Source: Nocardioides sp. R-C-SC26
Lineage (GTDB): Bacteria; Actinomycetota; Actinomycetes; Propionibacteriales; Nocardioidaceae
Reading direction: 5' to 3'
Assembly: GCF_021246465.1 (NCBI RefSeq)
Contig: NZ_JAHRHK010000006.1
Span: 153,736 to 217,735, forward strand
DNA length: 64,000 nucleotides
The notes under the pieces were generated by a model that saw only the letters and a list, made by a program, of their open reading frames with translations, ran no database searches and was not told the DNA's origin. The position numbers were made by a program, and so were the translations under genes. Positions 16,508 to 25,128 of this stretch are shown piece after piece (position 1 is the stretch's first letter; each line of letters opens with the position of its first letter).

Positions 16508-18130
16508 ATGCCGACCCACGTCGTCACGAACCAGGTGCCGCCCCTGGTGGGCCACGACACCTCTGCCGACCCGGCGCTGCGCGAGGCGCTCGAGCGCGAG
16601 GGCGCGGGGTGGGCGCTGCCCCAGCTCGAGCAGATCGGCCGATCGGCCGGCAGTGCAGCCTCCCAGGAGCTCGGACGGCGTGCCGAGGCGCATCCGCCCG
16701 TCCTGCACACCCACGACCGGTGGGGCCACCGCGTCGACGAGGTCGAGTACGACCCCGCGTACCACGACCTGATGCGCACCGCCGTCGACTTCGGACTGCA
16801 CGCGGCTCCGTGGGCCGATGATCGCGCCGGTGCCCACGTCGCCCGCGCGGCGGGATTCATGGCGTGGAACGTCGACGCCGGGCACGGGTGCCCGATCTCG
16901 ATGACCTACGCCGTCGTGCCCGCGCTCCGCGCCGCTCCGGAGCTCGCGTCGGTCTACGAACCGCTGCTGACGTCCCGCCTCTACGACCCCGCTCTCGCGG
17001 TGCCGTCGACCAAGCGCGGACTCATCGCGGGGATGTCGATGACGGAGAAGCAGGGTGGGTCCGACGTCCGCTCGAATCGCACCGAGGCGACGCCCCACCC
17101 CGACGGTTCCTACCGGCTCACCGGCCACAAGTGGTTCACGTCGGCGCCGATGAGCGACGTCTTCCTCGCACTCGCGCAAGCCCCCGGCGGCCTCTCATGC
17201 TTCCTGGTGCCGCGGGTGCTGCCCGACGGCGAGCGCAACGCGATGCACCTGATGCGGCTCAAGGACAAGCTGGGCAACCGCTCGAACGCGTCGTCGGAGA
17301 TCGAGTACGACGGCGCCCACGCCTGGCTGGTCGGCGAGGAGGGGCGCGGCGTGCGGACCATCGTCGAGATGGTCAACCTCACCCGCCTCGACTGCACCCT
17401 CGGGACGGCGTCCGGCATGAGGTCGGCCGTCGTCCAGGCCGTTCACCACGCCCGGCACCGTGCGGCGTTCGGTCGTTCTCTGATCGATCAGCCGCTGATG
17501 CGCAACGTGCTCGCCGACCTGATCGTGGAGTCGGAGGCGGCCACCGTCACGGCCATGCGGCTCGCCGGCGCGACCGATCGCGCGGTGCGGGGTGATGAGG
17601 AGGAGGGTGCGTTCCGTCGGCTCGCGCTCGCGGCCTCGAAGTACTGGATCTGCAAGCGCGGTCCTGCCGTGGCGGGCGAGGCGATGGAGTGCCTGGGAGG
17701 AAACGGCTACGTCGAGGACGCCGGACTCGCCCGGATCTATCGGGAGCTGCCGTTGCTCTCGATCTGGGAGGGATCGGGCAATGTCGCCGCCCTCGACGCG
17801 CTGCGTGCGATGGCTCGCGAGCCCGGTTCGCTGGATCGCACGATCGCCGAGGTCGAGCTCGCCGCCGGCGCCGATCATCGGCTCGACGACGCCGTCGCCG
17901 CACTGAAGAAGGAGCTGGGCGACCTCGGCGATCTCGAGTTGCGCGCGCGGCGGATCGTCGAGCAGCTCGCTCTGGTTCTCCAGGGCTCGCTCCTCGTGCG
18001 CCACGCGCCGTCCGCCGTCGCCGACGCGTTCTGCGCGACGCGACTCTCCCGCGACTGGGGCGGCGCGTTCGGCACCATGCCGGCGGGGCTCGACCTCGAC
18101 GCGATCCTCGAGCGCGCCGCGATCGACTGA
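16508..18130 (+). CDS. acyl-CoA dehydrogenase family protein, AidB-like
   Basis: The protein has 540 residues, the length of the AidB branch and longer than ordinary acyl-CoA dehydrogenases (about 380-400). MSMTEKQGGSDVRSNRTEA, LKDKLGNRSNASSEIEYDGAHAWLVGEEGRG and GGNGYVEDAGLARIYRELPLLSIWEGSGNV are diagnostic, with the conserved Glu at 421. E. coli AidB is an FAD protein of the alkylation response that binds DNA; others act on isovaleryl-like CoA esters. The PaaX-type regulator upstream suggests control by an acyl-CoA here, and no SOS or Ada signal is seen. GAGAGGAG before the ATG fixes the start. Confidence 0.9.
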   Translation: MPTHVVTNQVPPLVGHDTSADPALREALEREGAGWALPQLEQIGRSAGSAASQELGRRAEAHPPVLHTHDRWGHRVDEVEYDPAYHDLMRTAVDFGLHAAPWADDRAGAHVARAAGFMAWNVDAGHGCPISMTYAVVPALRAAPELASVYEPLLTSRLYDPALAVPSTKRGLIAGMSMTEKQGGSDVRSNRTEATPHPDGSYRLTGHKWFTSAPMSDVFLALAQAPGGLSCFLVPRVLPDGERNAMHLMRLKDKLGNRSNASSEIEYDGAHAWLVGEEGRGVRTIVEMVNLTRLDCTLGTASGMRSAVVQAVHHARHRAAFGRSLIDQPLMRNVLADLIVESEAATVTAMRLAGATDRAVRGDEEEGAFRRLALAASKYWICKRGPAVAGEAMECLGGNGYVEDAGLARIYRELPLLSIWEGSGNVAALDALRAMAREPGSLDRTIAEVELAAGADHRLDDAVAALKKELGDLGDLELRARRIVEQLALVLQGSLLVRHAPSAVADAFCATRLSRDWGGAFGTMPAGLDLDAILERAAID

Positions 18131-18151
18131 GATCGCGACGCCGGCCGGCCC

Positions 18152-18724
18152 TCAGCCGCCGAGGTCGACGACGAGCCGCGGCGGGCGGGCGAGTGCGGTG
18201 ACGTCGACGTCGGGGGCCTCGCCCGTCAGCCCGACCAGTACCTGGGTGTAGCCCTCGAACGTGCCGACGAGGTTCACCTCCGCCACCCGGCCGCGGGACG
18301 GCGCGATCCGAGCGGGCACCCGGTAGGCACGCGCGTCGTCCGCGGCCGGCAGGACGGTCCCCGATGCGTACACGTCGAGGTAGGAGTCGCCGTCGAGGCG
18401 TACGAGGTCGCCGCTGCCGTCCTGCGCCGGCCGGTCGACCGGCCCGACCGACCAGCCGGGGCGCCCGCTCCCGGCGAACGTCAGCACGAGTCGGTCGCCG
18501 GCACCTCGAGACGACACCTCCACGTCGGTGAGCACGAGATCCCACGGACCTGAGGGCTCGGCCGTCTGCACGGCACCGTCGCCGATCGGTCCCGACGTCG
18601 GCTCCGGCCGCGTGGGGGCGCTCGTGCTGGACGCCTCGGCGGCGCCGTCGTCCGCGACATCGGCACAGGCGGCGCTGACGAGGGCCGCGGCGAGGGCCAG
18701 GCTGCAGATCCTGAGAAGGCGCAT
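18152..18724 (-). CDS. lipoprotein with AMIN-like domain
   Basis: The ATG at 18724 gives 190 residues with a lipoprotein signal ending ALVSAAC (Cys20) and a low-complexity acidic/Ser/Thr linker to about residue 50. The rest is a beta-rich domain (WDLVLTDVEVSSRGAGDRLVLTFAGSGRPGWSVG ... PPRLVVDLGG) resembling the actinobacterial AMIN-like family, thought to bind cell-wall components. It is probably tethered to the outer face of the membrane. It diverges from the giant Ig-repeat protein across about 240 bases. The function is unknown. Confidence 0.82.
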   Translation of the reverse strand: MRLLRICSLALAAALVSAACADVADDGAAEASSTSAPTRPEPTSGPIGDGAVQTAEPSGPWDLVLTDVEVSSRGAGDRLVLTFAGSGRPGWSVGPVDRPAQDGSGDLVRLDGDSYLDVYASGTVLPAADDARAYRVPARIAPSRGRVAEVNLVGTFEGYTQVLVGLTGEAPDVDVTALARPPRLVVDLGG

Positions 18725-18965
18725 GACAGGGAGACGCCGGCAATGCGCGTTCGGTTGCCATGGTCCATCTGGGCGGTTCTTCGATGATTCGGCAGACAGG
18801 ACCGGCCGCACCCCCGATCCTGATCCGGGCACGGGACGCGAACGGCGTTCGAACTCGGAGCCCAGCATCCGCGCACCCCCACGCGGGCCGACCCGATGAA
18901 GCAGTCCGTCGAGGCTCGGCGTCCTTGTCGTGCCCGCCGATCGTCCGCACCTGCCCGGAGTCCAC

Positions 18966-21900
18966 ATGCCCCACGCCCGCCCCGCCCATCGGTTCGACGA
19001 CGCCGCGGTCGCACGCGTCGTCCGCCGCGGTGTCGCGCTGCCGATCGTCGCCGTCCTCGCCCTGCTCGGGGCTCTCCTCTCGGTGGCACCGGCGGCCTTC
19101 GCCCTGCCCGAGGTGCCCGTCGCCCACCCGGTGTCGATCACGGTGGCGTTCGGGTCGAGCACCAACCCGGTGACGCTGAATGTCACGGGCGGCACCCCCA
19201 CGACTGTGGCGGTCGCAGCCTCGGCCTCTCACGGATCCGTCGTGGCGTCGGGTACCTCGATCACCTACACGCCCTACCCGGGCTTCGCGGGCGGGGACAG
19301 CTTCACCTACACCGCCACCAACGAGGGCGGCACCAGCGCTCCGGCGACCGTCTCGGTCACCGTGACGGCGCCGACGCTCTCTGTCTTCCCGTCGTCGCTG
19401 CTGCCCAACGGAACTCAGGGCACGGCGTACTCGCAGACGTTCACTGCCGTCGGTGGCACGGCGCCGTACGCCTACGGCGTCACCTCCGGAACCGTCCCGT
19501 TCGGCATGACGCTCGGGCCGTCGGGAGTTCTGAGCGGCACGCCCGGTGCGTTCGGGAACTTCTCGTTCACCCTCACCGCGACGGACTCCTCCTCGGGGAA
19601 CGGCCCGTTCACCGTCTCGCAGTCGTACATGATCACGATCTACCCGCCGCCGGCCGTCGCGCCGGTCGTCCATGCGCAATCGGTGAGCGTGTCCTACAAC
19701 ACCGCGACCCCGATCACCCTCACCGCCAGCAACGGCCCGACGTCGTGGCACGTGGCCACCCTGCCGACGAAGGGAACGCTGTCCGGCCCCGCGCCCAACC
19801 TGACCTACACGCCGGATGCCGGTGCCGCCGGGCTGGACTCCTTCACCGTCACCGCCGCCAACGACGGCGGCACGAGCAACGTGGCGACCGTCTCGGTCTC
19901 GATCGCGCCGCCGGCGCCGACGCTGATCACGCCGGCGAACGGGGCGGTCGTCGCGACGTCGAGGCCGACCTACGGCGGAACCGCCCGCGCCAACGCGACC
20001 GTCGAGGTCTTCGTCGCCGGGTCGTCCATCGGGTCGACCACCGCGGACCCCTCGGGCAACTGGTCGCTGCAACAGCCCGTCGCGCTCACCGACTCCATCC
20101 GGACGGTGCGGGCCGTGGCGCTCGTGGAGGGAGTCGCCAGCGTCAGCTCGAACTCCAACACCTTCACGATGGACACCGTTCCGCCCGCGGCGCCGGTGAT
20201 CTCGACGCCGGGGAACTTCTCGACCATCGATGACAACACCCCGACCTTCACCGGGACGGCGGAGGCGTTCTCCGTCGTGACGGTGTTCGCGGGCAGCCAG
20301 GCGCTGGGCACGGCCGTAGCGACCAACGCCGGCGCGTGGTCGTTCACTGCGGCGGGCGCGTTGGCCGACGCGACGTACGAGTTCACGGCGACGGCGAGAG
20401 ACTTCGCATACAACGTCAGCCCTACCTCGGCGACGAGGACCGTCACGATCGACACGGCGCCGCGAGCGTTCCTCCAGACGTCGACACCGATCATCGACGG
20501 TGCGGGCACTCGGTCCCCGAGCGTCGATCTCACCGCCAGTGTCGACGAGTCGCTGTGGTCGCCCACCGGCGCCACGTTCACCTACGAGTGGCGCTCCTCG
20601 ACGGATCCCTCCGGGCCTTTCTACGCCGTGCCCGGCTCCAGCGGATCCCAGCCGGTCGACGGCGTGGTGACGCTGCCGGCGGCGACGCTCACCGGCGGCC
20701 GCTACTACGTGCTCGCCATGTCGGGCGCCACGGGCCTCTACGCCTCGACGGTCATCGCGGTCCCCGTCTATGTCGGGATCGGACAGGCTGCGCTCGACGC
20801 ACCGACGATCTCGATCCCCGGCGGCGGGCCGGCGCCGGCGGTCGGCCAGGAGCTCACGGCGTCGGCCACCGGCGTGACGCCGATCGGTGCCGACGTCACC
20901 TACACCTGGTATCGCGTGGCCGACGGCGGCGCCGAGACCCAGGTGGGCTCGGGTGCGACCTATGCGGTGACTGCCGACGACGAGAGCCAGCGCCTCCTGG
21001 TGCGTGCGAGGGCAGCGGCGACCGACTACGCGCCCTCGGCGACGGGTTCTTCGGCCGCGACCGCCTCCGTCGTCGAGGGATCTCTCAGCGGCACGGTGAC
21101 CTTCGGCTTGGCGACGAGCGCAGGGTCGGTGACCGAGCTCTACCGGGGTGACGTCGTGACGGTCTCGACCACCTCTGCGTCGATCACGCCGACTGTCGAC
21201 CCCGAGGACACGGTCGTCTACGACTACTACCTCTGCCCGGCCTCCTACGAGGCGGGGGATTCGATCCTCGACTGCACGCTGGCGCCCGTGGTGCGCATCA
21301 GTCCCGAGCTCGGCCTGGCCGTCGACCTCACTGTGGCGAGCAGCGATCCCCTCATGGACGCGGTGATCGAGTCGGGGATCGTCGGCGCGCGCCTGGTCGT
21401 GGCGTGGAGCGTCGACCGCGCGGGCTACCAGACCCTGACCGGGAACACGGCGGTCGCGACCATCGGCAAACGAGCGGTCACCGGCCTGACAACGCCGACC
21501 CTGACCGGGCTGCCTTCGGCCGGGCGGCCGAAGTCAGGCGACGTGCTGGGCTTCACCGGCGGCGGCACCGTGAGCCCTGCGGACGCGGTGCTCGCGCGAC
21601 AGTGGCTGGCCGACGGGCTGCCGATCGACGGTGCCACCGGCGAGACCTTGATCCTGACGAACGCGCTCGCGGGCAAGCAGATCAGCCTGCGGCTCACGGC
21701 TGAGAAGACCTTCCACTCCTCGCAGTCGGTCACCTCGCTGACGTCGGCCGCCGTCGAGGGGACCTACGTCACCAAGCCGAGCGCGACGTTCGCCGGAGCG
21801 CCGACGCACGCCGTCGTCGGCGACACCCTTGCCGTGAACGTGACGCAGGGGTCGCCGTCCGGAGCGGTGCCCAGCTACCGGTGGACGGTCGGCGGCGTGG

Positions 21901-23321
21901 TCGTGACGGATGTCGGTGGGCAGCCCCACGACCTCGGCACCTTCACGGTGCGACCCGGAGACCTGGACAAGAGCGTCGGTGTCACGGTCACCTTCACCCG
22001 CACCGACTACGTCACCGAGACCACGATCCTGAGCGTGCCTGGCCTGGTCGGGAAGGGCGTGCTCGGAACGGCGCCGACGGTCGGTGTCACCGGCCGTCCG
22101 CTGGTCGGCTCGCCGCTGGCCGCTTCGATCACCGGCGGCACGATCCCCTCGGGCGTCGTCCCGACGTTCGTGTGGATGGTGAACGACCACGTCGTGGCCG
22201 GCGCCGTCGGCTCGACGTTCGCGCCGCGTTTCGACGACGTGTTCGGCATCGTGTCGGTCGAAGTGACCTGGGAGCGCGTCGGCTACGAGGTCGTCCGCGT
22301 CCGGGCCAGCGCCGCGGACGACGTCCGACTTCCGGCCGGCGGTGGCTCGACGCCGACCAACCCGCCGACCGACCCGCCGACCGACCCGCCGGGGGACAAG
22401 CCCTTCCCGACGCTGCTGGACCCGGTCGTGACGGGGACACCGCAGGTCGGCGGCCTGCTCTCGGGCTCGATCTCGCTGCCGGACGTGCCTGGCGTCGCCG
22501 CGGCCTATCAGTGGCGCGTTGTGCGGTCCGACGACACGGTCGAGGACATCCCCGGTGCGACCACCGCGAGGCTCGAGATCCCGGCCGCCTACGCAGGTCT
22601 GGAGATCGTGTTGGTGGTCACCGTCACCGCACCCGGCTACGAGACGACGGCGAAGACGTTCCGCTTCCCCGAGGGCGGGCAGACCGTCGCCCGGGGTGAG
22701 CTGCGGAGGTTCGCGCCGGCCGTCCGCGGCCTGCGCGGTGCGCCGATCGCAGGTCGCGCCCTGAGGGTCGTGCCCGGAGCCGTCTTCGGCGCCGAGCGCG
22801 CGACGTCGACCCAGCGTGCGAGCGTCGCCCCGGCGCCCGCGCCGGCCGGGCTCACGATGCGCGTGCGCTGGTACGCCGACGGCGTTCCGGTACGCGGCGC
22901 CGAGCGCGTGGTGTTCCGCCCGGGCCCCGCCCAGATCGGGAAGCGGATCGCGGTGCGGGTCACCTTCACCGCCCCGGGCTACCAGACCTCGACGCGGACG
23001 TCGGAGCGCACGGCGCCCGTGCGTCTGGGCCGACTCCTCGCCGCGCCGGGTTCGTCGTCGGCGGGTACCAAGGTCGCGCTGGCCGCCATCGCACCGGGGG
23101 CGGCGTCGGGCTACCGCGTCGTGATCGACGGCAAACGTGTGGCGCGTGGTGTGGTCGCGCGCCGGGCTGTTCGCTCGGGTCGCCCGGTGTCGTGGACTCG
23201 CTCGGTGCGGCTGCCCTCGAATGCCTGCGGTCCGACCCGGGTGGTCGTGTCGTGGACGGACGCGCGCGGCCGCTACCTCACTAGCCGCCTCGGGGTCGTG
23301 CGGGTGACCGGCTGTTCCTGA
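18966..23321 (+). CDS. large exported protein with multiple Ig-like repeats
   Basis: From the ATG at 18966 the protein has 1,451 residues. A basic start (RPAHRF) and a hydrophobic stretch around residues 25-45 ending SVAPAAFA look like a signal peptide. Repeats in order: a cadherin/Big_9-like module (SITYTPYPGFAGGDSFTYTATNEGGTS), a He_PIG-like module (PFGMTLGPSGVLSGTPGAFGNFSFTLTATD), a second Big_9-like module, two Ig-like modules with NWSLQQPVAL and AWSFTAAGAL, then several W-containing modules (TYTWYRVADGG, ARQWLADGLPIDGATG). A Pro/Asp linker near residue 1,130 precedes the last modules. No LPXTG anchor, catalytic motif or transmembrane tail is seen. It is probably a cell-surface or released adhesin-like scaffold. 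Confidence 0.85.
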   Translation: MPHARPAHRFDDAAVARVVRRGVALPIVAVLALLGALLSVAPAAFALPEVPVAHPVSITVAFGSSTNPVTLNVTGGTPTTVAVAASASHGSVVASGTSITYTPYPGFAGGDSFTYTATNEGGTSAPATVSVTVTAPTLSVFPSSLLPNGTQGTAYSQTFTAVGGTAPYAYGVTSGTVPFGMTLGPSGVLSGTPGAFGNFSFTLTATDSSSGNGPFTVSQSYMITIYPPPAVAPVVHAQSVSVSYNTATPITLTASNGPTSWHVATLPTKGTLSGPAPNLTYTPDAGAAGLDSFTVTAANDGGTSNVATVSVSIAPPAPTLITPANGAVVATSRPTYGGTARANATVEVFVAGSSIGSTTADPSGNWSLQQPVALTDSIRTVRAVALVEGVASVSSNSNTFTMDTVPPAAPVISTPGNFSTIDDNTPTFTGTAEAFSVVTVFAGSQALGTAVATNAGAWSFTAAGALADATYEFTATARDFAYNVSPTSATRTVTIDTAPRAFLQTSTPIIDGAGTRSPSVDLTASVDESLWSPTGATFTYEWRSSTDPSGPFYAVPGSSGSQPVDGVVTLPAATLTGGRYYVLAMSGATGLYASTVIAVPVYVGIGQAALDAPTISIPGGGPAPAVGQELTASATGVTPIGADVTYTWYRVADGGAETQVGSGATYAVTADDESQRLLVRARAAATDYAPSATGSSAATASVVEGSLSGTVTFGLATSAGSVTELYRGDVVTVSTTSASITPTVDPEDTVVYDYYLCPASYEAGDSILDCTLAPVVRISPELGLAVDLTVASSDPLMDAVIESGIVGARLVVAWSVDRAGYQTLTGNTAVATIGKRAVTGLTTPTLTGLPSAGRPKSGDVLGFTGGGTVSPADAVLARQWLADGLPIDGATGETLILTNALAGKQISLRLTAEKTFHSSQSVTSLTSAAVEGTYVTKPSATFAGAPTHAVVGDTLAVNVTQGSPSGAVPSYRWTVGGVVVTDVGGQPHDLGTFTVRPGDLDKSVGVTVTFTRTDYVTETTILSVPGLVGKGVLGTAPTVGVTGRPLVGSPLAASITGGTIPSGVVPTFVWMVNDHVVAGAVGSTFAPRFDDVFGIVSVEVTWERVGYEVVRVRASAADDVRLPAGGGSTPTNPPTDPPTDPPGDKPFPTLLDPVVTGTPQVGGLLSGSISLPDVPGVAAAYQWRVVRSDDTVEDIPGATTARLEIPAAYAGLEIVLVVTVTAPGYETTAKTFRFPEGGQTVARGELRRFAPAVRGLRGAPIAGRALRVVPGAVFGAERATSTQRASVAPAPAPAGLTMRVRWYADGVPVRGAERVVFRPGPAQIGKRIAVRVTFTAPGYQTSTRTSERTAPVRLGRLLAAPGSSSAGTKVALAAIAPGAASGYRVVIDGKRVARGVVARRAVRSGRPVSWTRSVRLPSNACGPTRVVVSWTDARGRYLTSRLGVVRVTGCS

Positions 23322-23333
23322 GCCGAGGGCGCC

Positions 23334-24236
23334 TCAGGTCGGCTCGACCGGCAGCCACAGCTCGCACGTCGCCGTCGCGGTCCCGGGTTCGTGGCCGGGA
23401 TCGTAGGCCTGCATCGCGACGACCTCGGGCCCGGGACGCAGCCGCCACGGCTGTGACGGGAACCAGCTGGTCGCCGTGGCTGCCCAGGTCTCCTGGAGCA
23501 CTTGGGGGTGGGGCCCCTGGGTGCGGAACACCGCCCAGGTGCCGGCGCCGGTCTCGATGACATCGAGACCGGCCACGTCGTCGGGAACAGGCGCCGTCGT
23601 CGAGATCGCGACGCCGTGCAGATAGGTCAGCTCGGTGCCCTCGGCGCGATCCACGTCGAGGTCGTCGCTGACGGCGAGCACGCCGCGGGGCTCGACGTCG
23701 TTGAGGTGCTTGAGGCGCGCGACGTCGTCGGCGGGGATGGCAGCGACGTGTCGCGCGATGTGAGGGTTGACGCCTTCGTGCATGAGCGGCACGCGGGCGG
23801 CCCATCCGACCAGCCGGAGAGTGGGCAGGGTGACGATGCGGGTGTCCATGGGGATGCTCCCTTCGACGGTCAGGTGGAACCTGATCCGTGCTTGTGTCCG
23901 TAGCGGGCCGCCGTGTCGACGCACCTCGCCGGGGCGTACTCCGTGGACCGCGTGGAACGCGCGACCGAACGCCTCGGTCGAGCCGTACCCGTAGCGGACG
24001 GCGATCGTGAGCAGGTCGTCCTCGGCGGCGACGAGGTCGGCTGCCGCGAGCGACATCCGGCGTCGCCGTACATACTCCGAGACCGGCATGCCGGCCAGGG
24101 AGGCGAACATCCGGCGGAGGTGGTGCTCGGTCGTGCCGATCCGCCGCGCGATCTCCGCGACGTCGATCGGATTCGACGCGGAGTCGGTGAGCAGTGACTC
24201 CAGGTCGTCCACGGCCCGGTTGAGCTCGGCGATCAC
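23334..24236 (-). CDS. AraC-family regulator with GyrI-like effector domain
   Basis: The GTG at 24236 has a strong GAAAGGAGGG ribosome site and gives 300 residues. Residues 1-100 form an AraC-type double HTH (DVAEIARRIGTTEHHLRRMFASLAGMPVSEYVRRRRMSLAAADL). Residues 130-300 form a GyrI/Rob-like small-molecule-binding domain (RIVTLPTLRLVGWAARVPLMHEG ... CELWLPVEP). This is the Rob/BmrR-like architecture, used for drug or multidrug sensing. It neighbours a TetR/MFS drug-efflux unit, but is convergent to the Ig-repeat gene and has its own promoter side. Confidence 0.9.
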   Translation of the reverse strand: MIAELNRAVDDLESLLTDSASNPIDVAEIARRIGTTEHHLRRMFASLAGMPVSEYVRRRRMSLAAADLVAAEDDLLTIAVRYGYGSTEAFGRAFHAVHGVRPGEVRRHGGPLRTQARIRFHLTVEGSIPMDTRIVTLPTLRLVGWAARVPLMHEGVNPHIARHVAAIPADDVARLKHLNDVEPRGVLAVSDDLDVDRAEGTELTYLHGVAISTTAPVPDDVAGLDVIETGAGTWAVFRTQGPHPQVLQETWAATATSWFPSQPWRLRPGPEVVAMQAYDPGHEPGTATATCELWLPVEPT

Positions 24237-24324
24237 GGGGCCCTCCTTTCGCCTGCCACTCTCCCCGCGGCGACACGCGGGGCACCCGACCATCGCGGTC
24301 CGATGTGATCGGGTCGCGGTGGCC

Positions 24325-25041
24325 TCAGCCGGCCGCTTCCAGCCGGAGGCCGGCCAGGATCAGCTCCAGCCCGGCGCGGAACTGGTCGACGTCGTCGTGG
24401 CCGTCGAACTCGTCCACGATGTCGTGGACGAAGGGATAGTCGTCCGCGTCGAGCGCGCGCCACCGGTCGGCGTAGCGATGCAGCAGCTCGTCGCGGTCGG
24501 CGCCGTCGTCGAGCATCGCCTCCGGTGGTTCCTGCCCCAGATCGGCCGCAGTGCCCACCGCGAAGCCGGTGACGGCCGAGACCGCGTGGAAGCGCTGGCG
24601 CGGTGTCAGGTCCATCCGCAGGGTGGGGCGGCCGAGCCGCTCGTACAGGCGCAGCGAGGTCACCTGGATCTCCATGCTGCGCATGAAGTACGCGCTGAGC
24701 CAGGGCCGCTCGACGATGGCGTCGAAGAGGACGATCGCCATCCGTCGCAGGTCGTCGATCGGGTCCTCTCCCTCGGGCACCGCGTCGATCGCTTCCAGGA
24801 CGGGGCCCAGCGCGTGATCGGTGGCGCGGTCGAGCAGCTCCTCCTTGCTCGCGACGTACCAGTAGATGGTGCCGACGCCGGTGCGCAGACGGGCCGCGAG
24901 GGAGCGGAAGGTCAGAGCCGCACCGCCCGCCTCGTCCAGGAGCTGCACCGTCGCGTCGAGGACGGCGTCCAGCGAGTGCGACGAGCGACGGCGTCCGCGT
25001 GCGGGACCGGCGCCGGCGGTAGATCGCGGGCGGGTCGTCAT
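24325..25041 (-). CDS. TetR-family regulator (TetR_C class) of the adjacent efflux pump
   Basis: The ATG at 25041 gives 238 residues. After a basic tail (RGRRRSSHSL) the HTH reads VLDATVQLLDEAGGAALTFRSLAARLRTGVGTIYWYVASKEELLDRA, followed by a TetR_C-like ligand-binding domain. It diverges from a DHA2-type drug transporter, and two 17-bp operators with 21-bp centre spacing lie between the genes. This is a standard repressor/pump unit, de-repressed by the pump's substrate. An in-frame TTG at 25053 would add only 4 residues. Confidence 0.9.
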   Translation of the reverse strand: MTTRPRSTAGAGPARGRRRSSHSLDAVLDATVQLLDEAGGAALTFRSLAARLRTGVGTIYWYVASKEELLDRATDHALGPVLEAIDAVPEGEDPIDDLRRMAIVLFDAIVERPWLSAYFMRSMEIQVTSLRLYERLGRPTLRMDLTPRQRFHAVSAVTGFAVGTAADLGQEPPEAMLDDGADRDELLHRYADRWRALDADDYPFVHDIVDEFDGHDDVDQFRAGLELILAGLRLEAAG

Positions 25042-25070
25042 GGGTCCATCCAACCACGGACTTGTCAGAT

Positions 25071-25108
25071 ATCGAACGTCGTTCTATGTTGATCGAACAT
25101 TGTTCGAT
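25071..25108. promoter_or_regulatory. tandem TetR operators between tetR-like and MFS genes
   Basis: Two 17-bp palindromes: ATCGAACGTCGTTCTAT (25071-25087, one mismatch) and ATCGAACATTGTTCGAT (25092-25108, perfect). Their centres are 21 bp apart, so two dimers would bind on the same helical face. The spacer inside each is 3 bases between CGAAC and GTTC, which distinguishes them from a LexA box (4 bases). Confidence 0.7.
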
Positions 25109-25128
25109 AAGCTTCGAGAGGAGGCCCG

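Noticed and set aside
17547..20072. 841-residue reading frame on the minus strand
   Set aside because: Overlaps the AidB-like gene, the true lipoprotein gene (other frame) and the Ig-repeat gene in antisense; no domain.
25092..25108. SOS box at the TetR/MFS gap
   Set aside because: It contains CGAAC and GTTCG, but the spacer is 3 bases, not 4, and a second copy with the same spacing lies beside it; this fits TetR operators.
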